This document shows, piece after piece, positions 1-9,670 of a stretch of 64,000 nucleotides of DNA (position 1 is its first letter; each line of letters starts with the position of its first letter). This DNA is from Bradyrhizobium diazoefficiens. Its GTDB lineage: Bacteria; Pseudomonadota; Alphaproteobacteria; Rhizobiales; Xanthobacteraceae. Position numbers and translations under genes: made by a program. The stretch spans positions 496,001-560,000 of the forward strand of contig NZ_JAENXS010000003.1 of NCBI RefSeq assembly GCF_016612535.1, written 5' to 3'. The notes under the pieces were generated by a model. That model searched no databases. It was not told the origin of the DNA and saw nothing but the letters and a program-made list of their open reading frames with translations.

Positions 1-669
1 GAGGCCGCATCGAGCATGGCGGCAGCACTGACGCAGTCCAACAGTTTCAAGCTCACCGGTCTGCTCGGCCGCAGGCCGTCCGACAGCGAACTCTACATGG
101 CGCATTTCATGGGCGTCGGCGGCGCGGCAAAACTGATCGCCAATGCCGAGGACAATCCGCAAGCGGTTGGCGCGCGGCTATTTCCCAATGCCGCATCCGC
201 CAACCGCTCGATCTTCTACGCCAAGGATGGCCGCGCGCGCAGCGTCTCCGAGGTTTACTCGGTGCTGAACGCCCGCTACGCCAGTGCCGCGAATGCGAAA
301 TCGACGCGCAGCGCGATGGCGATGTATGGCGACACGCCGTCGACCACGCAGGTCGCCAGCGCCAATGGCGTGCAGCCCACCGCGCCGATGATCAACGGCG
401 GCGCCTATCTCCAGACCTTCCCGGACCCACGTTCGGTGACACCCGTAGCTGCGATGTCGTCGACAACGCTGGCTGACAACACGCCGACTGCGCCTGCGTT
501 TCGTTCGATCTACCAGCCAGGCGATGCAACGCAGCCCGTCTCAACGACGGTGCAGAAATTGTGGGGCAACAACGCCTCGCTCACATCCGCTGCCACGGCG
601 ACGCCCGACGTGCGGCCGCCGCAGCCACTCGATCTCTTCAGCGATCGCAGCGGCACCTTCTCGAGCTAG
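1..669 (+). CDS. Lytic transglycosylase family protein, C-terminal part (cut by window start)
   Basis: The reading frame is open from base 1, so the true start lies before the window; the ATG at 16 is probably internal. The visible part has the pattern ELYMAHFMG..GA..LI followed by FPNAA.AN and a SVSEVY segment, which I recognise from alphaproteobacterial SLT-type transglycosylase proteins of the cell envelope. The remainder (from about residue 95) is Ala/Thr/Pro-rich and looks disordered. The catalytic Glu would lie upstream, so activity cannot be judged here. Confidence 0.65.
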   Translation, partial: EAASSMAAALTQSNSFKLTGLLGRRPSDSELYMAHFMGVGGAAKLIANAEDNPQAVGARLFPNAASANRSIFYAKDGRARSVSEVYSVLNARYASAANAKSTRSAMAMYGDTPSTTQVASANGVQPTAPMINGGAYLQTFPDPRSVTPVAAMSSTTLADNTPTAPAFRSIYQPGDATQPVSTTVQKLWGNNASLTSAATATPDVRPPQPLDLFSDRSGTFSS

Positions 670-826
670 CGCGCTTCCGCGCGGCTGGATCGCTTCCAGC
701 CCTTAACAAAACGTCAACGATACCAGTCAGTTATGGTGAACGCTTTGTTAAGCGTCGTGGTTTATTTTGTGTTGCGGGTGACAAGCCGTCACCGCTTCGT
801 TTTTCGTTGCGTAAGCCGGAAGCACC

Positions 827-2002
827 ATGATTGTTCGGCAGTTCATCAATTGGATCAGGACCGCGCCCGCCGGCGAGCGGGCGGAGGCCACGCGGGCATT
901 GGCCCGGGCCTGGCTGATCTCAGACCTTTCCCACGACGACCGCGTCGCCGCTGAAGGCGCGCTGCTGATGCTGCTCGACGACCCGTCGCCGCTGGTGCGG
1001 CAGGCGATGGCCGAGGCTTTTGCGCGCAGCACGGACGCTCCGGCATCAATCGTGCGGGCGCTGTCGGCGGACCAGCCGACCGTGGCGCTGCCCGTGCTCG
1101 AACATTCGCCGCTGCTGATCGACGCCGATCTCGTCGACATCGTCGCGACTGGCAATGACGAGGTGCAATGCGCGGTCGCCCGCCGCATCGCGCTGCCGGT
1201 CTCGGTCTGCGCCGCCATCGCCGAGGTCGGCTGTGCGGCTGCAGCACTGGAGCTGATCGAAAATCCCCAGGCCGAGCTGGCACCGTTCTCCTGGAATCGC
1301 ATCGTCGAGCGTCACGGCCATCTCGCCGCGATCCGCGAGGCGATGCTGGTGCTGGACGACATTCCGGCGGCAACGCGCGCCGCGTTGGTGGCAAAGCTCT
1401 CCGAGACGCTGGCGCAATTCGTCGTGGCGCGGAACTGGCTGAGCGCCGACCGTGCCGAACGCATGACGACAGAGGCGCGTGATCGCTCCACCATCAACAT
1501 CGCAGCGCGCTCGCGCGGTGACGACATGCAGGGCCTGGTGAAGCATCTGCGTATCACCGGCCAGCTCACGGCGGGCCTGATCTTGCGCGCGCTGTTGTCG
1601 AGCAATCTCGAACTGTTCGACGCTGCGCTCGCCGAACTCGCCGATCTGCCGCTCGCGCGCGTCTCCGCATTGCTGCACGACCGCGGCGGCAACAGCCTGC
1701 CCGCGCTGCTCCGCCGCGCCGGATTGCCCGAGGCGACGTTCGCGGCGTTCCAGGTCGCGCTCGATGCCTGCCACGAGCAGGGCTTTGTCGATACCGACGA
1801 CACCGCGGCCCGGCTGCGCCGGCGTATGGTCGAGCGCGTGCTCACCCATTGCGAGACCGACCGCGGCGCCACCGAGCCGCTGATGGTGCTGCTGCGCCGC
1901 TTCGCCACGGAGTCCGCGCGCGAAGAGGCAAGGTTGTTCTGCGACGAGCTAGTTGCGGAAGACACAATCGATCCGGTGTACGACGAGCTGATCGCGGCGT
2001 AG
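827..2002 (+). CDS. DUF2336 domain-containing protein
   Basis: A 391-residue, mostly helical, Ala/Leu-rich protein with no signal peptide or membrane segment. The repeating helix pairs at the N-terminus (LISDLSHDDR, LLDDPSPLVRQAMAEAF) are typical of DUF2336 proteins of alphaproteobacteria, which look like HEAT-type repeats. Function is not known; such proteins are often found near regulators, and a receiver/Hpt pair lies just downstream on the other strand. Confidence 0.7.
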   Translation: MIVRQFINWIRTAPAGERAEATRALARAWLISDLSHDDRVAAEGALLMLLDDPSPLVRQAMAEAFARSTDAPASIVRALSADQPTVALPVLEHSPLLIDADLVDIVATGNDEVQCAVARRIALPVSVCAAIAEVGCAAAALELIENPQAELAPFSWNRIVERHGHLAAIREAMLVLDDIPAATRAALVAKLSETLAQFVVARNWLSADRAERMTTEARDRSTINIAARSRGDDMQGLVKHLRITGQLTAGLILRALLSSNLELFDAALAELADLPLARVSALLHDRGGNSLPALLRRAGLPEATFAAFQVALDACHEQGFVDTDDTAARLRRRMVERVLTHCETDRGATEPLMVLLRRFATESAREEARLFCDELVAEDTIDPVYDELIAA

Positions 2003-2042
2003 TTTTAAGCCTCCGATAGGACAGACCGGAAGACACAAACTC

Positions 2043-2133
2043 CGTCATTGCGAGCGTAGTGAAGCAATCCAGAGTCCTTCCTTCCGCGGAAAGATTCTGG
2101 ATTGCTTCGTCGCAAGTGCTCCTCGCAATGACG
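2043..2133. repeat. Palindromic interspersed repeat (REP-like)
   Basis: Left arm CGTCATTGCGAG and right arm CTCGCAATGACG are exact inverted copies, and inner arms (GAAGCAATCCAGA / TCTGGATTGCTTC) continue the hairpin. This is the form of a very common Bradyrhizobium intergenic palindrome. It lies between two convergent genes and could also act as a two-way terminator. Confidence 0.7.
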
Positions 2134-2151
2134 AGCGGAGGGAGCGGAGAG

Positions 2152-2730
2152 CTACTCCGCCGGCACGATGCTCGGCGCGAGGATCACTTCGAGATGCTCG
2201 GGGCGGTCGCGGTTGACGTCGGCGAGATAGTCGTCGGCGACCTTGCGCAGACGGCGGCTGAGCTCGGCGGAGACGCTGATGCTGTCGAGCTTGGTGTTCT
2301 CGTGCACGATGGCGAGGATGGCGTTGATGTGGTGCGTGAACAGCTCGGCCGGCACCCTCTCGAGATCCGGCGCGTGCTCGATGACGCGACACAGGCTCTC
2401 GGCCACGCTCGCTGCGGCCGGAAAACCGAACGTGGCGGCATCGCCCTTGATGTCGTGCGCCGCGTGGAACAGCTCGTCGCGGCGCTCCTTGGTGAAGCCG
2501 TCGTTGCGGATGGCGACGTAGGCGGCCGAGAGACGGCTGACCTCGGTCGCCATCCAGTCCTTGAACTCGCTTGCAAGGCCGGCAAGCGCCTGCTCGGCGC
2601 GTCCGACTGGATCGTCCATGTCCTTTTCCTCGACCCGGCGCAGCACCTTGCGCAGCGGATTGGGCTGCGTGATGACATGATGCGTGGCGAAGGCCGTGAC
2701 CTCGATGTCCTTTGCGCTGTTCTTCGCCAT
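2152..2730 (-). CDS. Hpt (histidine phosphotransfer) domain protein
   Basis: A 192-residue cytoplasmic helical protein. The motif HAAHDIKGDAATFGFPA (residues about 89-105) fits the Hpt consensus HxxKG, so the His before DIKGD is the likely phosphate carrier in a multistep phosphorelay. It follows the receiver gene at 2761-3336 by 30 bases on the same strand, so the two are probably co-transcribed and work together. No kinase gene is visible nearby. Confidence 0.75.
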   Translation of the reverse strand: MAKNSAKDIEVTAFATHHVITQPNPLRKVLRRVEEKDMDDPVGRAEQALAGLASEFKDWMATEVSRLSAAYVAIRNDGFTKERRDELFHAAHDIKGDAATFGFPAAASVAESLCRVIEHAPDLERVPAELFTHHINAILAIVHENTKLDSISVSAELSRRLRKVADDYLADVNRDRPEHLEVILAPSIVPAE

Positions 2731-2760
2731 GATTCCTGCCTCGCCAGGTGAGACGTTGCG

Positions 2761-3336
2761 CTAGATGGAGGAGCGGGCCTTGTCGAGCAGCGAGGGCTGC
2801 TGGAGCACCTCGTGCTTTTCGCCGACGCGGCGCTCCGGGCCCATATAGGCGGAGTTGGTATTGCGGCGCCGGTCCGGACCGAAGTAAGTCTTGGTCTTGA
2901 TGAAGGGCCTGGGACTGGCGACCACGTTGAGGATGCGCTGGTAGAGACCCTTGGCCGAGATGGGCTTGGCCAGGAATTCGGTGACGCCGGCATCGCGTGC
3001 AACCGTGACGCGGCGCTTCTCGGAATGTCCGGTCAGCATGATGATCGGCGCGTAGGGATTGCCCTTGGAGTCCGGCTGCCGGATCATCTGCGCGAGCTCG
3101 AGCCCGTCGAAGATCGGCATCGCCCAGTCGGCAATGACGATGTCGGGCACGTAGTGGCTGTACATTTCCAACGCGGTCGCGCCGTCCTCGGCTTCGTAGA
3201 CCTCGCGTGCGCCGAACGAATGCAGCAGCGTCCGCAGGATGCGGCGCATGTGCGGATTGTCGTCGCAAATGAGGAAACGCAGCTTGTTGAAGTCTATGCG
3301 GAACATGACGCCCGGGCCAAAGCGGTCAACTTTCAT
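2761..3336 (-). CDS. CheY-like response regulator
   Basis: One receiver domain: acidic pair DD in FLICDDNPHMRR, the phospho-acceptor Asp in DIVIADWAMP, Thr in IIMLTGHSEK and Lys in EFLAKPIS. A basic tail of about 50 residues follows with two copies of a (G)P(D/E)RR motif and no DNA-binding domain, so it signals through partners, probably the Hpt protein downstream. The start may be 30 bases later (MFRIDFNKL, 3306); neither start has a clear ribosome binding site. Confidence 0.8.
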   Translation of the reverse strand: MKVDRFGPGVMFRIDFNKLRFLICDDNPHMRRILRTLLHSFGAREVYEAEDGATALEMYSHYVPDIVIADWAMPIFDGLELAQMIRQPDSKGNPYAPIIMLTGHSEKRRVTVARDAGVTEFLAKPISAKGLYQRILNVVASPRPFIKTKTYFGPDRRRNTNSAYMGPERRVGEKHEVLQQPSLLDKARSSI

Positions 3337-3405
3337 TAACCATATCGTGCCGACGGTTAACGAAGCGTTGCGATCGGGCGTCCGGCAGGCTGCCGGGCAG
3401 GTGTA

Positions 3406-4185
3406 TTAGGAGCCGAACTGCTCCCGCAAGATCCGCTCCTCCAGGCTGTGGCCGGGGTCGAACAGCATCCGCATCGAGATGGTCTTGTCAGACAAAACCT
3501 CGACGCGCCGGACCCTGCGCACCTCCTCGTGGTCGGCGACCGCCGCGACGGGGCGCTTGTCGTCTTCCAGAACCTCGATCACGACGTAGGCGGTGTTGGG
3601 CAACAGCGCGCCGCGCCAGCGCCGCGGCCGGAAGGCGCTGATCGGCGTCAGTGCCAGCAGCGCCGCATTGATCGGCAGGATCGGCCCCTGGGCCGACAGA
3701 TTGTAGGCGGTCGAGCCGGCCGGCGTCGCCACGATGATACCGTCGGCGATCAGCTCTGGCATGCGCTCGCGCTCGTCGATCAGGATCCGCAGGCGCGCCG
3801 CCTGGGAGGTCTGCCGGAACAGGTAGACCTCGTTGATGGCGTGATGCAGGTGGACGCGGTCGTTGAGGTCAGTCGCGCGCATCAGCAGCGGGTTGATCTC
3901 GGATTCATGCGCCGCCTCGAGCCGTGCGCGCAGATCGTGCGTCGAGTATTCGTTCATCAGGAAGCCGACCGTGCCGCGGTGCATGCCGTAGATCGGCTTT
4001 CCCGAGCGCATGTGCTGGTGCAGCGTCTGGAGCATCAGCCCGTCGCCGCCGAGCGCGACCACGACGTCGGCCTCGCTCGGATCGCAATTGCCATATTGCG
4101 TGGTGAGCTGGTGGAGCGCTGCCTCTGCCTCGCTGCTCGGGCTGGCGACGAAGGCGATCCGGTCGTATCGCGTTGGCTTGGTCAT
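3406..4185 (-). CDS. nadK: NAD kinase
   Basis: A 259-residue enzyme of normal family length that phosphorylates NAD to NADP in the cytosol. It has the GGDG motif (residues 46-49), the NE pair in HHAINEVYL (about 115-123) and the conserved [15 protein letters not shown] segment (about 154-168). It follows no close partner gene; the receiver/Hpt pair lies downstream on the same strand after about 70 bases. Confidence 0.93.
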   Translation of the reverse strand: MTKPTRYDRIAFVASPSSEAEAALHQLTTQYGNCDPSEADVVVALGGDGLMLQTLHQHMRSGKPIYGMHRGTVGFLMNEYSTHDLRARLEAAHESEINPLLMRATDLNDRVHLHHAINEVYLFRQTSQAARLRILIDERERMPELIADGIIVATPAGSTAYNLSAQGPILPINAALLALTPISAFRPRRWRGALLPNTAYVVIEVLEDDKRPVAAVADHEEVRRVRRVEVLSDKTISMRMLFDPGHSLEERILREQFGS

Positions 4186-4442
4186 GGCTTCCAGGCAGTT
4201 GTCGCTGGCTCGAGAAAGTTCCGCCGAGGTCGTCTATACGACCTTGGCCTCTATTGTCGAGGATGACCGCCCGGCAAGGCAAACACGAGGGTTGGCCAAG
4301 CACCCTGTTTGAGGGCAAAAGCCGGGCTGATCGGCCGGAAAGCGAGCCCAGAAAGTCAACCCACGGTCCCGATCCCCCAAACCGTCGCAATTGCCAGTTA
4401 AAGCTGTGACCAACGAACTGTGGGCGAGCGGGGAGAACAATC

Positions 4443-6032
4443 ATGGTCATGAGCTTGCCGACGCTGCGTCGTGCCGGGCTGGCGCTGGCGGTGTCTGCTT
4501 TCGCGTTCGCAGGCTTGGCGTTTGCAGGCCTGGCGTTCGCAGGTCTCGCGCGCGCGGACGATCCGCCGCAGCCGCGCAACGAGGCAGCGGCGCCCGCGGG
4601 ACAGAAGGGCGGGCGTGGCGGCAACGCAGCGCAGGCCTCACCATCGGCTGCCGAACAGCACCGTCTGCCGGGAGACTCGACCACCAAACAGACCCTCGAC
4701 CTGCCGGGCCGAACGCTCAACTTCGCTGCGACCGCCGGCTCGATCCGTGTGTTCGACGACAAGGGCGAGCCGCTCGCCGATATCGCCACCACGTCCTACG
4801 AACTCGACGGTGTCGACCGTGCCACGCGCCCGGTGACATTCCTGTTCAACGGCGGGCCCGGCGCCTCGTCGGCGTGGCTTCAGTTCGGCGCGGTTGGACC
4901 ATGGCGGCTGCCGCTCGACGGCGAGGGGCTGTCGCCGTCGGCCTCGCCCGAGGTGAAGCCCAACGCAGAGACATGGCTCGACTTTACCGATCTCGTCTTC
5001 ATCGATCCCGTCGGCACCGGCTACAGCCGCGTCATCGCGAGTGGCGAAGACGCGCGAAAGCGGTTCTATTCGGTCGACGGCGATGTCAATTCGATTGCGC
5101 TCGTGATCCGCCGCTGGCTCGAGAAGCACAACCGGCTGACCTCGCCGAAATTCGTCGCGGGCGAGAGCTATGGCGGCATTCGCGGGCCGAAGGTCGTGCG
5201 CCAGTTGCAGATTCAGCACGGCGTCGGTGTCAAAGGGTTGATCCTGGTGTCGCCGCTCTTGGATTTCCGCGAGTTCGCGGGCACGAGCCTCCTGCAATAT
5301 GTCGCGACCTTGCCGAGCTATGTGGCGGTGGCGCGCGAAGCCAAGGGGCCGGTCAAGCGCACTGATCTCGCCGACGTCGAGGCCTATGCGCGCGGCGAAT
5401 TCCTGGCCGATCTCGTCAAGGGTGAGGCGGACAAGGAAGCCACCAATCGCCTGGCCGACAAGGTCGCCGAGCTGACCGGCCTCGACCCGGCGGTGAGCCG
5501 CAAGCTCGCCGGCCGCTTCGACGTCAGCGAATTCCGCCGCGAACTCGACCGCAAGAACGGCATGGTGACCGGGCGTTACGACGCCTCCGTGCGCGGCTTC
5601 GATCCCTATCCGGATTCGAGCAGTTCGCGCTTCGGGGACCCCTCAGGCGATGCGCTTCAGGCGCCGCTGACGAGTGCCGCGGTCGATGTTCTCACACGAA
5701 AACTCAACTGGCGGCCGGATGGCTCTTATGAAGTTCTCAACGGTGCCGTCGAGCGCCACTGGGACTTTGGCGGCGGCATCAACCCGCCGCAATCTTTGTC
5801 GGAGCTGCGCCAGATCCTCGCCACCGATGCGAAGCTGAACGTGCTGGTTGCGCACGGCCTGTTCGATCTCGCCACGCCCTATTTCGGAACGAAGCAGGCG
5901 CTCGACCAGTTGCCGGCTTTTGCGACCCAGCGGGTGAAATTCGTGGCCTATCCCGGCGGCCACATGTTCTATTCGCGCGACGGCTCGCGGCAGGCGTTTC
6001 GGAGCGAGGTCGAGGCGCTGATCAGGGAGTAG
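4443..6032 (+). CDS. S10 family serine carboxypeptidase-like protein, exported
   Basis: 529 residues. N-terminal signal peptide ending near ARA/DD, with an unusual triple FAGLA repeat inside the hydrophobic core. Catalytic features: oxyanion segment FNGGPGASS (about residue 135), nucleophile Ser in GESYGG (about 242), Asp in GLFDLATP (about 473) and His in GGHMFYSRDG (about 506). Expected to cleave peptides from the C-terminus in the periplasm. GGGGAG upstream of ATG 4443 supports the start. Its end overlaps the convergent pseudogene by 11 bases. Confidence 0.85.
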   Translation: MVMSLPTLRRAGLALAVSAFAFAGLAFAGLAFAGLARADDPPQPRNEAAAPAGQKGGRGGNAAQASPSAAEQHRLPGDSTTKQTLDLPGRTLNFAATAGSIRVFDDKGEPLADIATTSYELDGVDRATRPVTFLFNGGPGASSAWLQFGAVGPWRLPLDGEGLSPSASPEVKPNAETWLDFTDLVFIDPVGTGYSRVIASGEDARKRFYSVDGDVNSIALVIRRWLEKHNRLTSPKFVAGESYGGIRGPKVVRQLQIQHGVGVKGLILVSPLLDFREFAGTSLLQYVATLPSYVAVAREAKGPVKRTDLADVEAYARGEFLADLVKGEADKEATNRLADKVAELTGLDPAVSRKLAGRFDVSEFRRELDRKNGMVTGRYDASVRGFDPYPDSSSSRFGDPSGDALQAPLTSAAVDVLTRKLNWRPDGSYEVLNGAVERHWDFGGGINPPQSLSELRQILATDAKLNVLVAHGLFDLATPYFGTKQALDQLPAFATQRVKFVAYPGGHMFYSRDGSRQAFRSEVEALIRE

Positions 6033-7366
6033 GCCGCCGCTTGCGCGGCGGATACCGCCGCGCAATCTCGCGTGCCACGACGCTCGCCGGCTTGATGTTG
6101 GCGCCTGCAAGCCAGATGTCGCTGATCTTGCCGCGCTTGTCGCGGATGCGGCGCACCGGCTCGCCGTGGCTGGAATAGCCGGCGGCCCAGGCGAGCTTGC
6201 CGGTGTCGCGCCCGGTGACCTCGATCTCGGCTGCGTCCATAAACGGATTGTTGAATTGCGGATTGGCGACGAGGACGCGGTTGCCCGCGGGCACGAGATC
6301 GGTCGCACCCCAGATCGTCCACCAGCGGCCGGCCCAGTCGCGCACGCGCCGGTCGGGCGCGCCGCGGGTCTTGAAGACGCGCAGGATCTGCATCGCGCCG
6401 TCCATCCAGAACGGCGCTGCGCCATCGATGGAGTTGCTGAGGATGCTGATGGCGAGTTCGCAGCCGGGGATGGAGCATGTCCGGGAGATGTAGCCCTGGA
6501 AGCCGCCGCCATGGCCGAACCAGTCCCAGCCGTCGGTCTTGCCGGCGTTGACGCCGAGGCCGCGTCATTTCGCGGCGGCTTGCGACAGACAGCACGCTCT
6601 TCCTGGCGTTGGGCGCAAGCTGGGCGAAAAAGCGCGCGGTGTCGGCTGCGGTCGCGACGAAGCCCGCGGCCGATGCCATCGCGTGGGCGGGATTGTCGCC
6701 GGGGATCACGCAGCGCTCGCCCAGCGGCAGCTTTCGCGTGTGACCGCGCGCAAACAGTGCGCCCTTGGGAAGCTGCGCATTCGGCTCGGTCTCGCCAAGG
6801 CCTGCGGGCTCGATGATCTCGCGCTTGATCCAGGCGGAGTAGGGCTCGTTCGTCACCGCTTCGATGACGAGGCCCATCAGGCCAAAGCCGTGATTGGAGT
6901 ATTTGAAGCGCGTGCCGGGCTCGATCGCGGTAGGCCCCTTCAGCTCGGCGAGCAGCTCCTTGGCGTTGAGATAGGGGCGGCTTTCGATGAACTGGCCGGA
7001 ATCGGCGCCGTCACGCGTCAGTCCGGCGCTGTGCGAGAGCACCTGCGCAATCGTCGTCTCGGCAACACGGGGATGCAGGCCGCCGACATACTGGCCGATG
7101 GGATCGTCGAGCCGGATTTTGCGCTGCTCGCGCAGCTTCATGATGCCGGCCGAGGTAAAACTCTTCGAGTGCGATGCGATGCGGAAACGGTGGCGCGGGG
7201 TGAGCTTTTCGCCGGTGTCGAGATTGGCGAGACCGAATGCATGCTCGGCGACGACCTCGCCGCGATGGACGAATGCGACGATGACGCCCGGCTGTTGGAT
7301 CGTCATGTGTTGGAATTCGATCCAGGAGCCGATGTAGTCGATCGCGGATCGCAGCCACGTGTCCAT
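6022..7366 (-). pseudogene. Serine beta-lactamase / D-aminopeptidase-like protein, frameshifted
   Basis: The first 260 residues match a class C beta-lactamase-type fold: SxxK in IASHSKSF, YSN in FKYSNHGFG. Near 6555-6570, just after RREMTR, the reading frame leaves the family; the expected continuation (KTDGWDWFGHGGGFQG and a long C-terminal part ending at 6022) is in another frame. About 10-20 residues also seem missing at the junction, so a small deletion probably caused the shift. The long open frame to 5969 after the break is Arg-rich noise. A sequencing error is possible but would not explain the missing residues. Confidence 0.7.
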
Positions 7367-7418
7367 TGCGCACCATTTGCGAGGGGAGATCGGTGCGAGA
7401 AGCTATCCGAGAAAGCAG

Positions 7419-7449
7419 AACGGGCACAACCCGTAAGGTTGTGCCCGTT
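7419..7449 (-). terminator. Intrinsic terminator of the TPR gene
   Basis: A perfect 12-bp stem (AACGGGCACAAC / GTTGTGCCCGTT) with a 7-base loop lies 25 bases past the stop of the gene at 7474-8016. The T-run on the minus strand is weak. Confidence 0.7.
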
Positions 7450-7473
7450 CGCTTCATGCGAAGATGCGAAGTC

Positions 7474-8016
7474 TCAGTAGACCAGCGTCGCACCGGTCGG
7501 CTTGTCGAGCGCGGCGGCAAGCGAGCGATACTCGGAACTGTCGGTACCGGCGAGCGAGGCGATCTTGTTCAGGTGGTACTGCGCCTGTTCGCGGTTGCCC
7601 TGCTCGAGCTGCCAGAGGCCGAAATACTGCCAGGTGCGGACGTGGTTCGGATCGTCCTTCAGCGCGATCTCGTAGTAGGCCTTCGACGAACGGTAGTCAC
7701 CGAGCTTGCGATAGGAGTAGCCGATCAGATTGGCGACGTCGGCGACGTCGTCACGCTTGAGCTGCTTCAGCTGGCCAATCGCGCTCGTGTAGTCGTGATT
7801 GTCGTAGATCGTGGTGTAGGCGGTGCGATAGGCCGCGAGGAATTTGGGATCGCTGACGGAAGAGCTCTTCTTCTTCCCCTTCTTGGTCGTGGTGTCCGAC
7901 TTCGGCGGCGATGAAGGCTCGTCACTACCTGCGGCATAGGCGCTGGTCAGCGCCGGTGCGGCCGCCAGCGACAGGGCGACAAGTCCCGGCACAAGAAGCA
8001 TTGAGAGTCTGCGCAT
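7474..8016 (-). CDS. Exported tetratricopeptide repeat protein
   Basis: 180 residues: signal peptide (1-28, cut after AYA), a Lys/Ser-rich linker (KKGKKKSSS), then about three TPR units (from DYTSAIGQLKQL through NREQAQYHLNKIASL). TPR proteins of this size act as periplasmic scaffolds for protein assembly; the partner is unknown. It is a single-gene unit with its own terminator. Confidence 0.75.
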   Translation of the reverse strand: MRRLSMLLVPGLVALSLAAAPALTSAYAAGSDEPSSPPKSDTTTKKGKKKSSSVSDPKFLAAYRTAYTTIYDNHDYTSAIGQLKQLKRDDVADVANLIGYSYRKLGDYRSSKAYYEIALKDDPNHVRTWQYFGLWQLEQGNREQAQYHLNKIASLAGTDSSEYRSLAAALDKPTGATLVY

Positions 8017-8272
8017 CTAAGTTCTCCCGTATGGAACGTGGCGATCCTACACGATTGCCCAAAGACCGGAACACCCGGCAGGCAGAAACATTCCCGACCG
8101 TTCCCGGCGGTTTGACCCTCCGACGACAAGATAACAAACTTGTCATCCAGATGAATGGAAGCTGGCAGCCCGCTTCAGACTGGGTTCAGTGCGCTCCCCC
8201 TAGGCTCACACCTACGATCGAAGGGTGGGCGAGAGGGCGCCGCCTCGAGATCCTTCCAAGAGGAGACCAACC

Positions 8273-8623
8273 ATGTTGAAGACCATTTCCGCAGCCTTGC
8301 TTGCAGCCTCCGTGATCGCAGCTCCGGCTTTCGCCGCAGAAGCCGGCAAGACCACCACGACCACGCCGGTGATCAAGGCGGACCAGACCCAGACCAAGGT
8401 GTCGAACACAGCCGCGAAACCCGACGCCAAGACCGCCGACGTCAAGGCGGGTGCCAAGGTGGATACCAAGTCGAAGGCCATGAACGCCAACGCCGCGATC
8501 ACGCCCGACGAGCACAAGACCGTGCGGGCGCATCGCCATCACCACAAGCATCTGTCGGCCCGGAAGTCGCTGAAGACGCAGCCCGGCGTCACCAAGCCGG
8601 CGACCACCGAGAAGCGCAGCTAA
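8273..8623 (+). CDS. Small exported His/Lys-rich protein
   Basis: 116 residues with a clear signal peptide (1-22, cut after AFA). The mature part is low-complexity Thr/Lys/Ala with a RHHHKH cluster near residue 90 that could bind metal. AAGAGGAG eight bases before ATG 8273 decides the start. I do not recognise a family with a known function; similar short proteins are common in rhizobial genomes. Confidence 0.65.
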   Translation: MLKTISAALLAASVIAAPAFAAEAGKTTTTTPVIKADQTQTKVSNTAAKPDAKTADVKAGAKVDTKSKAMNANAAITPDEHKTVRAHRHHHKHLSARKSLKTQPGVTKPATTEKRS

Positions 8624-8973
8624 CGACTGATCCGGCGCGGCGGTATCCCTGGCATTGCCCCGCCGCCGCGTGCGGAATTCAGGCCCGGCCCGTCGTCTCG
8701 GCGTCCTACGCGAAAGCGCAGTCCGCCGACGGCGGGCCGATGCGCCGATGCCCGGACGCCGCAGGCGCATTCCCTTAATACGCGACCAAGATCAAATATC
8801 GAAAACAACCCCATGCACAGTAGCCGGCGACAGACATATCAATGATTTGACGCCAGCCGCTCTGCGGATTTTACGAATCCGTTTGACTCGTCGGGCAAAA
8901 CAGCTCTAGAGATGCGTGATCGCAACCTCGGGGCTAAGCTTCTCCGGGTCTGATTGAGCGGCGAGCGTGACCT
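8624..8973. other. 350-base intergenic stretch, no gene seen
   Basis: Open frames here are short, out of step with host codon use and without ribosome binding sites. I see no strong hairpin. It probably holds the promoter of the lipoprotein gene that follows. Confidence 0.4.
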
Positions 8974-9396
8974 GTGGGGCGATTGGCGAAACGTGCGGCG
9001 ATCCTGGTTTTGCCCCTGGCGCTCGCGGCCTGCTTCGGCAGCGATGGCGACCGTCCATCCCTGATGGAGGGGACCCAGGCCGGAGGGCCTCAGGCGTTTC
9101 CCGACAATTTTCGCGGCGACGCCCTGGCGCTGATGCGTACATATCTCAACAATCCGGTCGGCGTGCGCGACGCCAGCATGGCTGATCCGGTGCTGCGGGA
9201 GGTTGGCGGCCGGCAGTTCTATGTCGGCTGCCTGCACTTCACGCCGCGCGAAACCGACGGCAGCTACAAGGTCATGCGCGAACGCGCCATCGTCTACGTC
9301 AACGGCCGGGCCGACCGGGTCGTCGATCGTGCCAACGAGCTCTGTGCGGGAGCGGTTTACGCACCCTTTCCGGAACTGGAAAAGATGGCGCGATAG
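8974..9396 (+). CDS. Putative lipoprotein
   Basis: 140 residues starting with GTG. A basic N-terminus and hydrophobic run end in the lipobox LAAC (Cys 21), so it should be lipid-anchored. The rest, including the segment FYVGCLHFTPRETDGSYKVMRER, is not a family I can name. Host-like base composition. Confidence 0.65.
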   Translation: MGRLAKRAAILVLPLALAACFGSDGDRPSLMEGTQAGGPQAFPDNFRGDALALMRTYLNNPVGVRDASMADPVLREVGGRQFYVGCLHFTPRETDGSYKVMRERAIVYVNGRADRVVDRANELCAGAVYAPFPELEKMAR

Positions 9397-9670
9397 CGCA
9401 AAGCCCGCCTTCATCGCGCGGTGCTAGAAGGAGCCGCTGGATCACATTTCGGCGAGCTTTGAACGGGGCGGTTTTGCCGTGCGACAAATCGTTACGGCGG
9501 ACCTCATGCGAACGACGAATTCGGTCGCGCAAGCACGCGTGACGGAACAAAATGCCGTTGTTGCCGCCCCGCCACAGTTACGAACGATCAACGTTCCGGC
9601 ATCGCCGCGAAGCAACCAAATTCACGCCACGTTGTTTCCTGAGGGTCGATTTGAAAGAACGGGGATGACC

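Noticed and set aside
2045..3268. 407-residue minus frame over the receiver/Hpt genes
   Set aside because: Arg/His-rich translation of an off-frame GC-rich region; the two regulators explain it.
5969..6560. Arg-rich C-terminal half of the long minus frame in the beta-lactamase region
   Set aside because: It is a GC-rich shadow after the frameshift; the real C-terminal sequence is in another frame ending at 6022.
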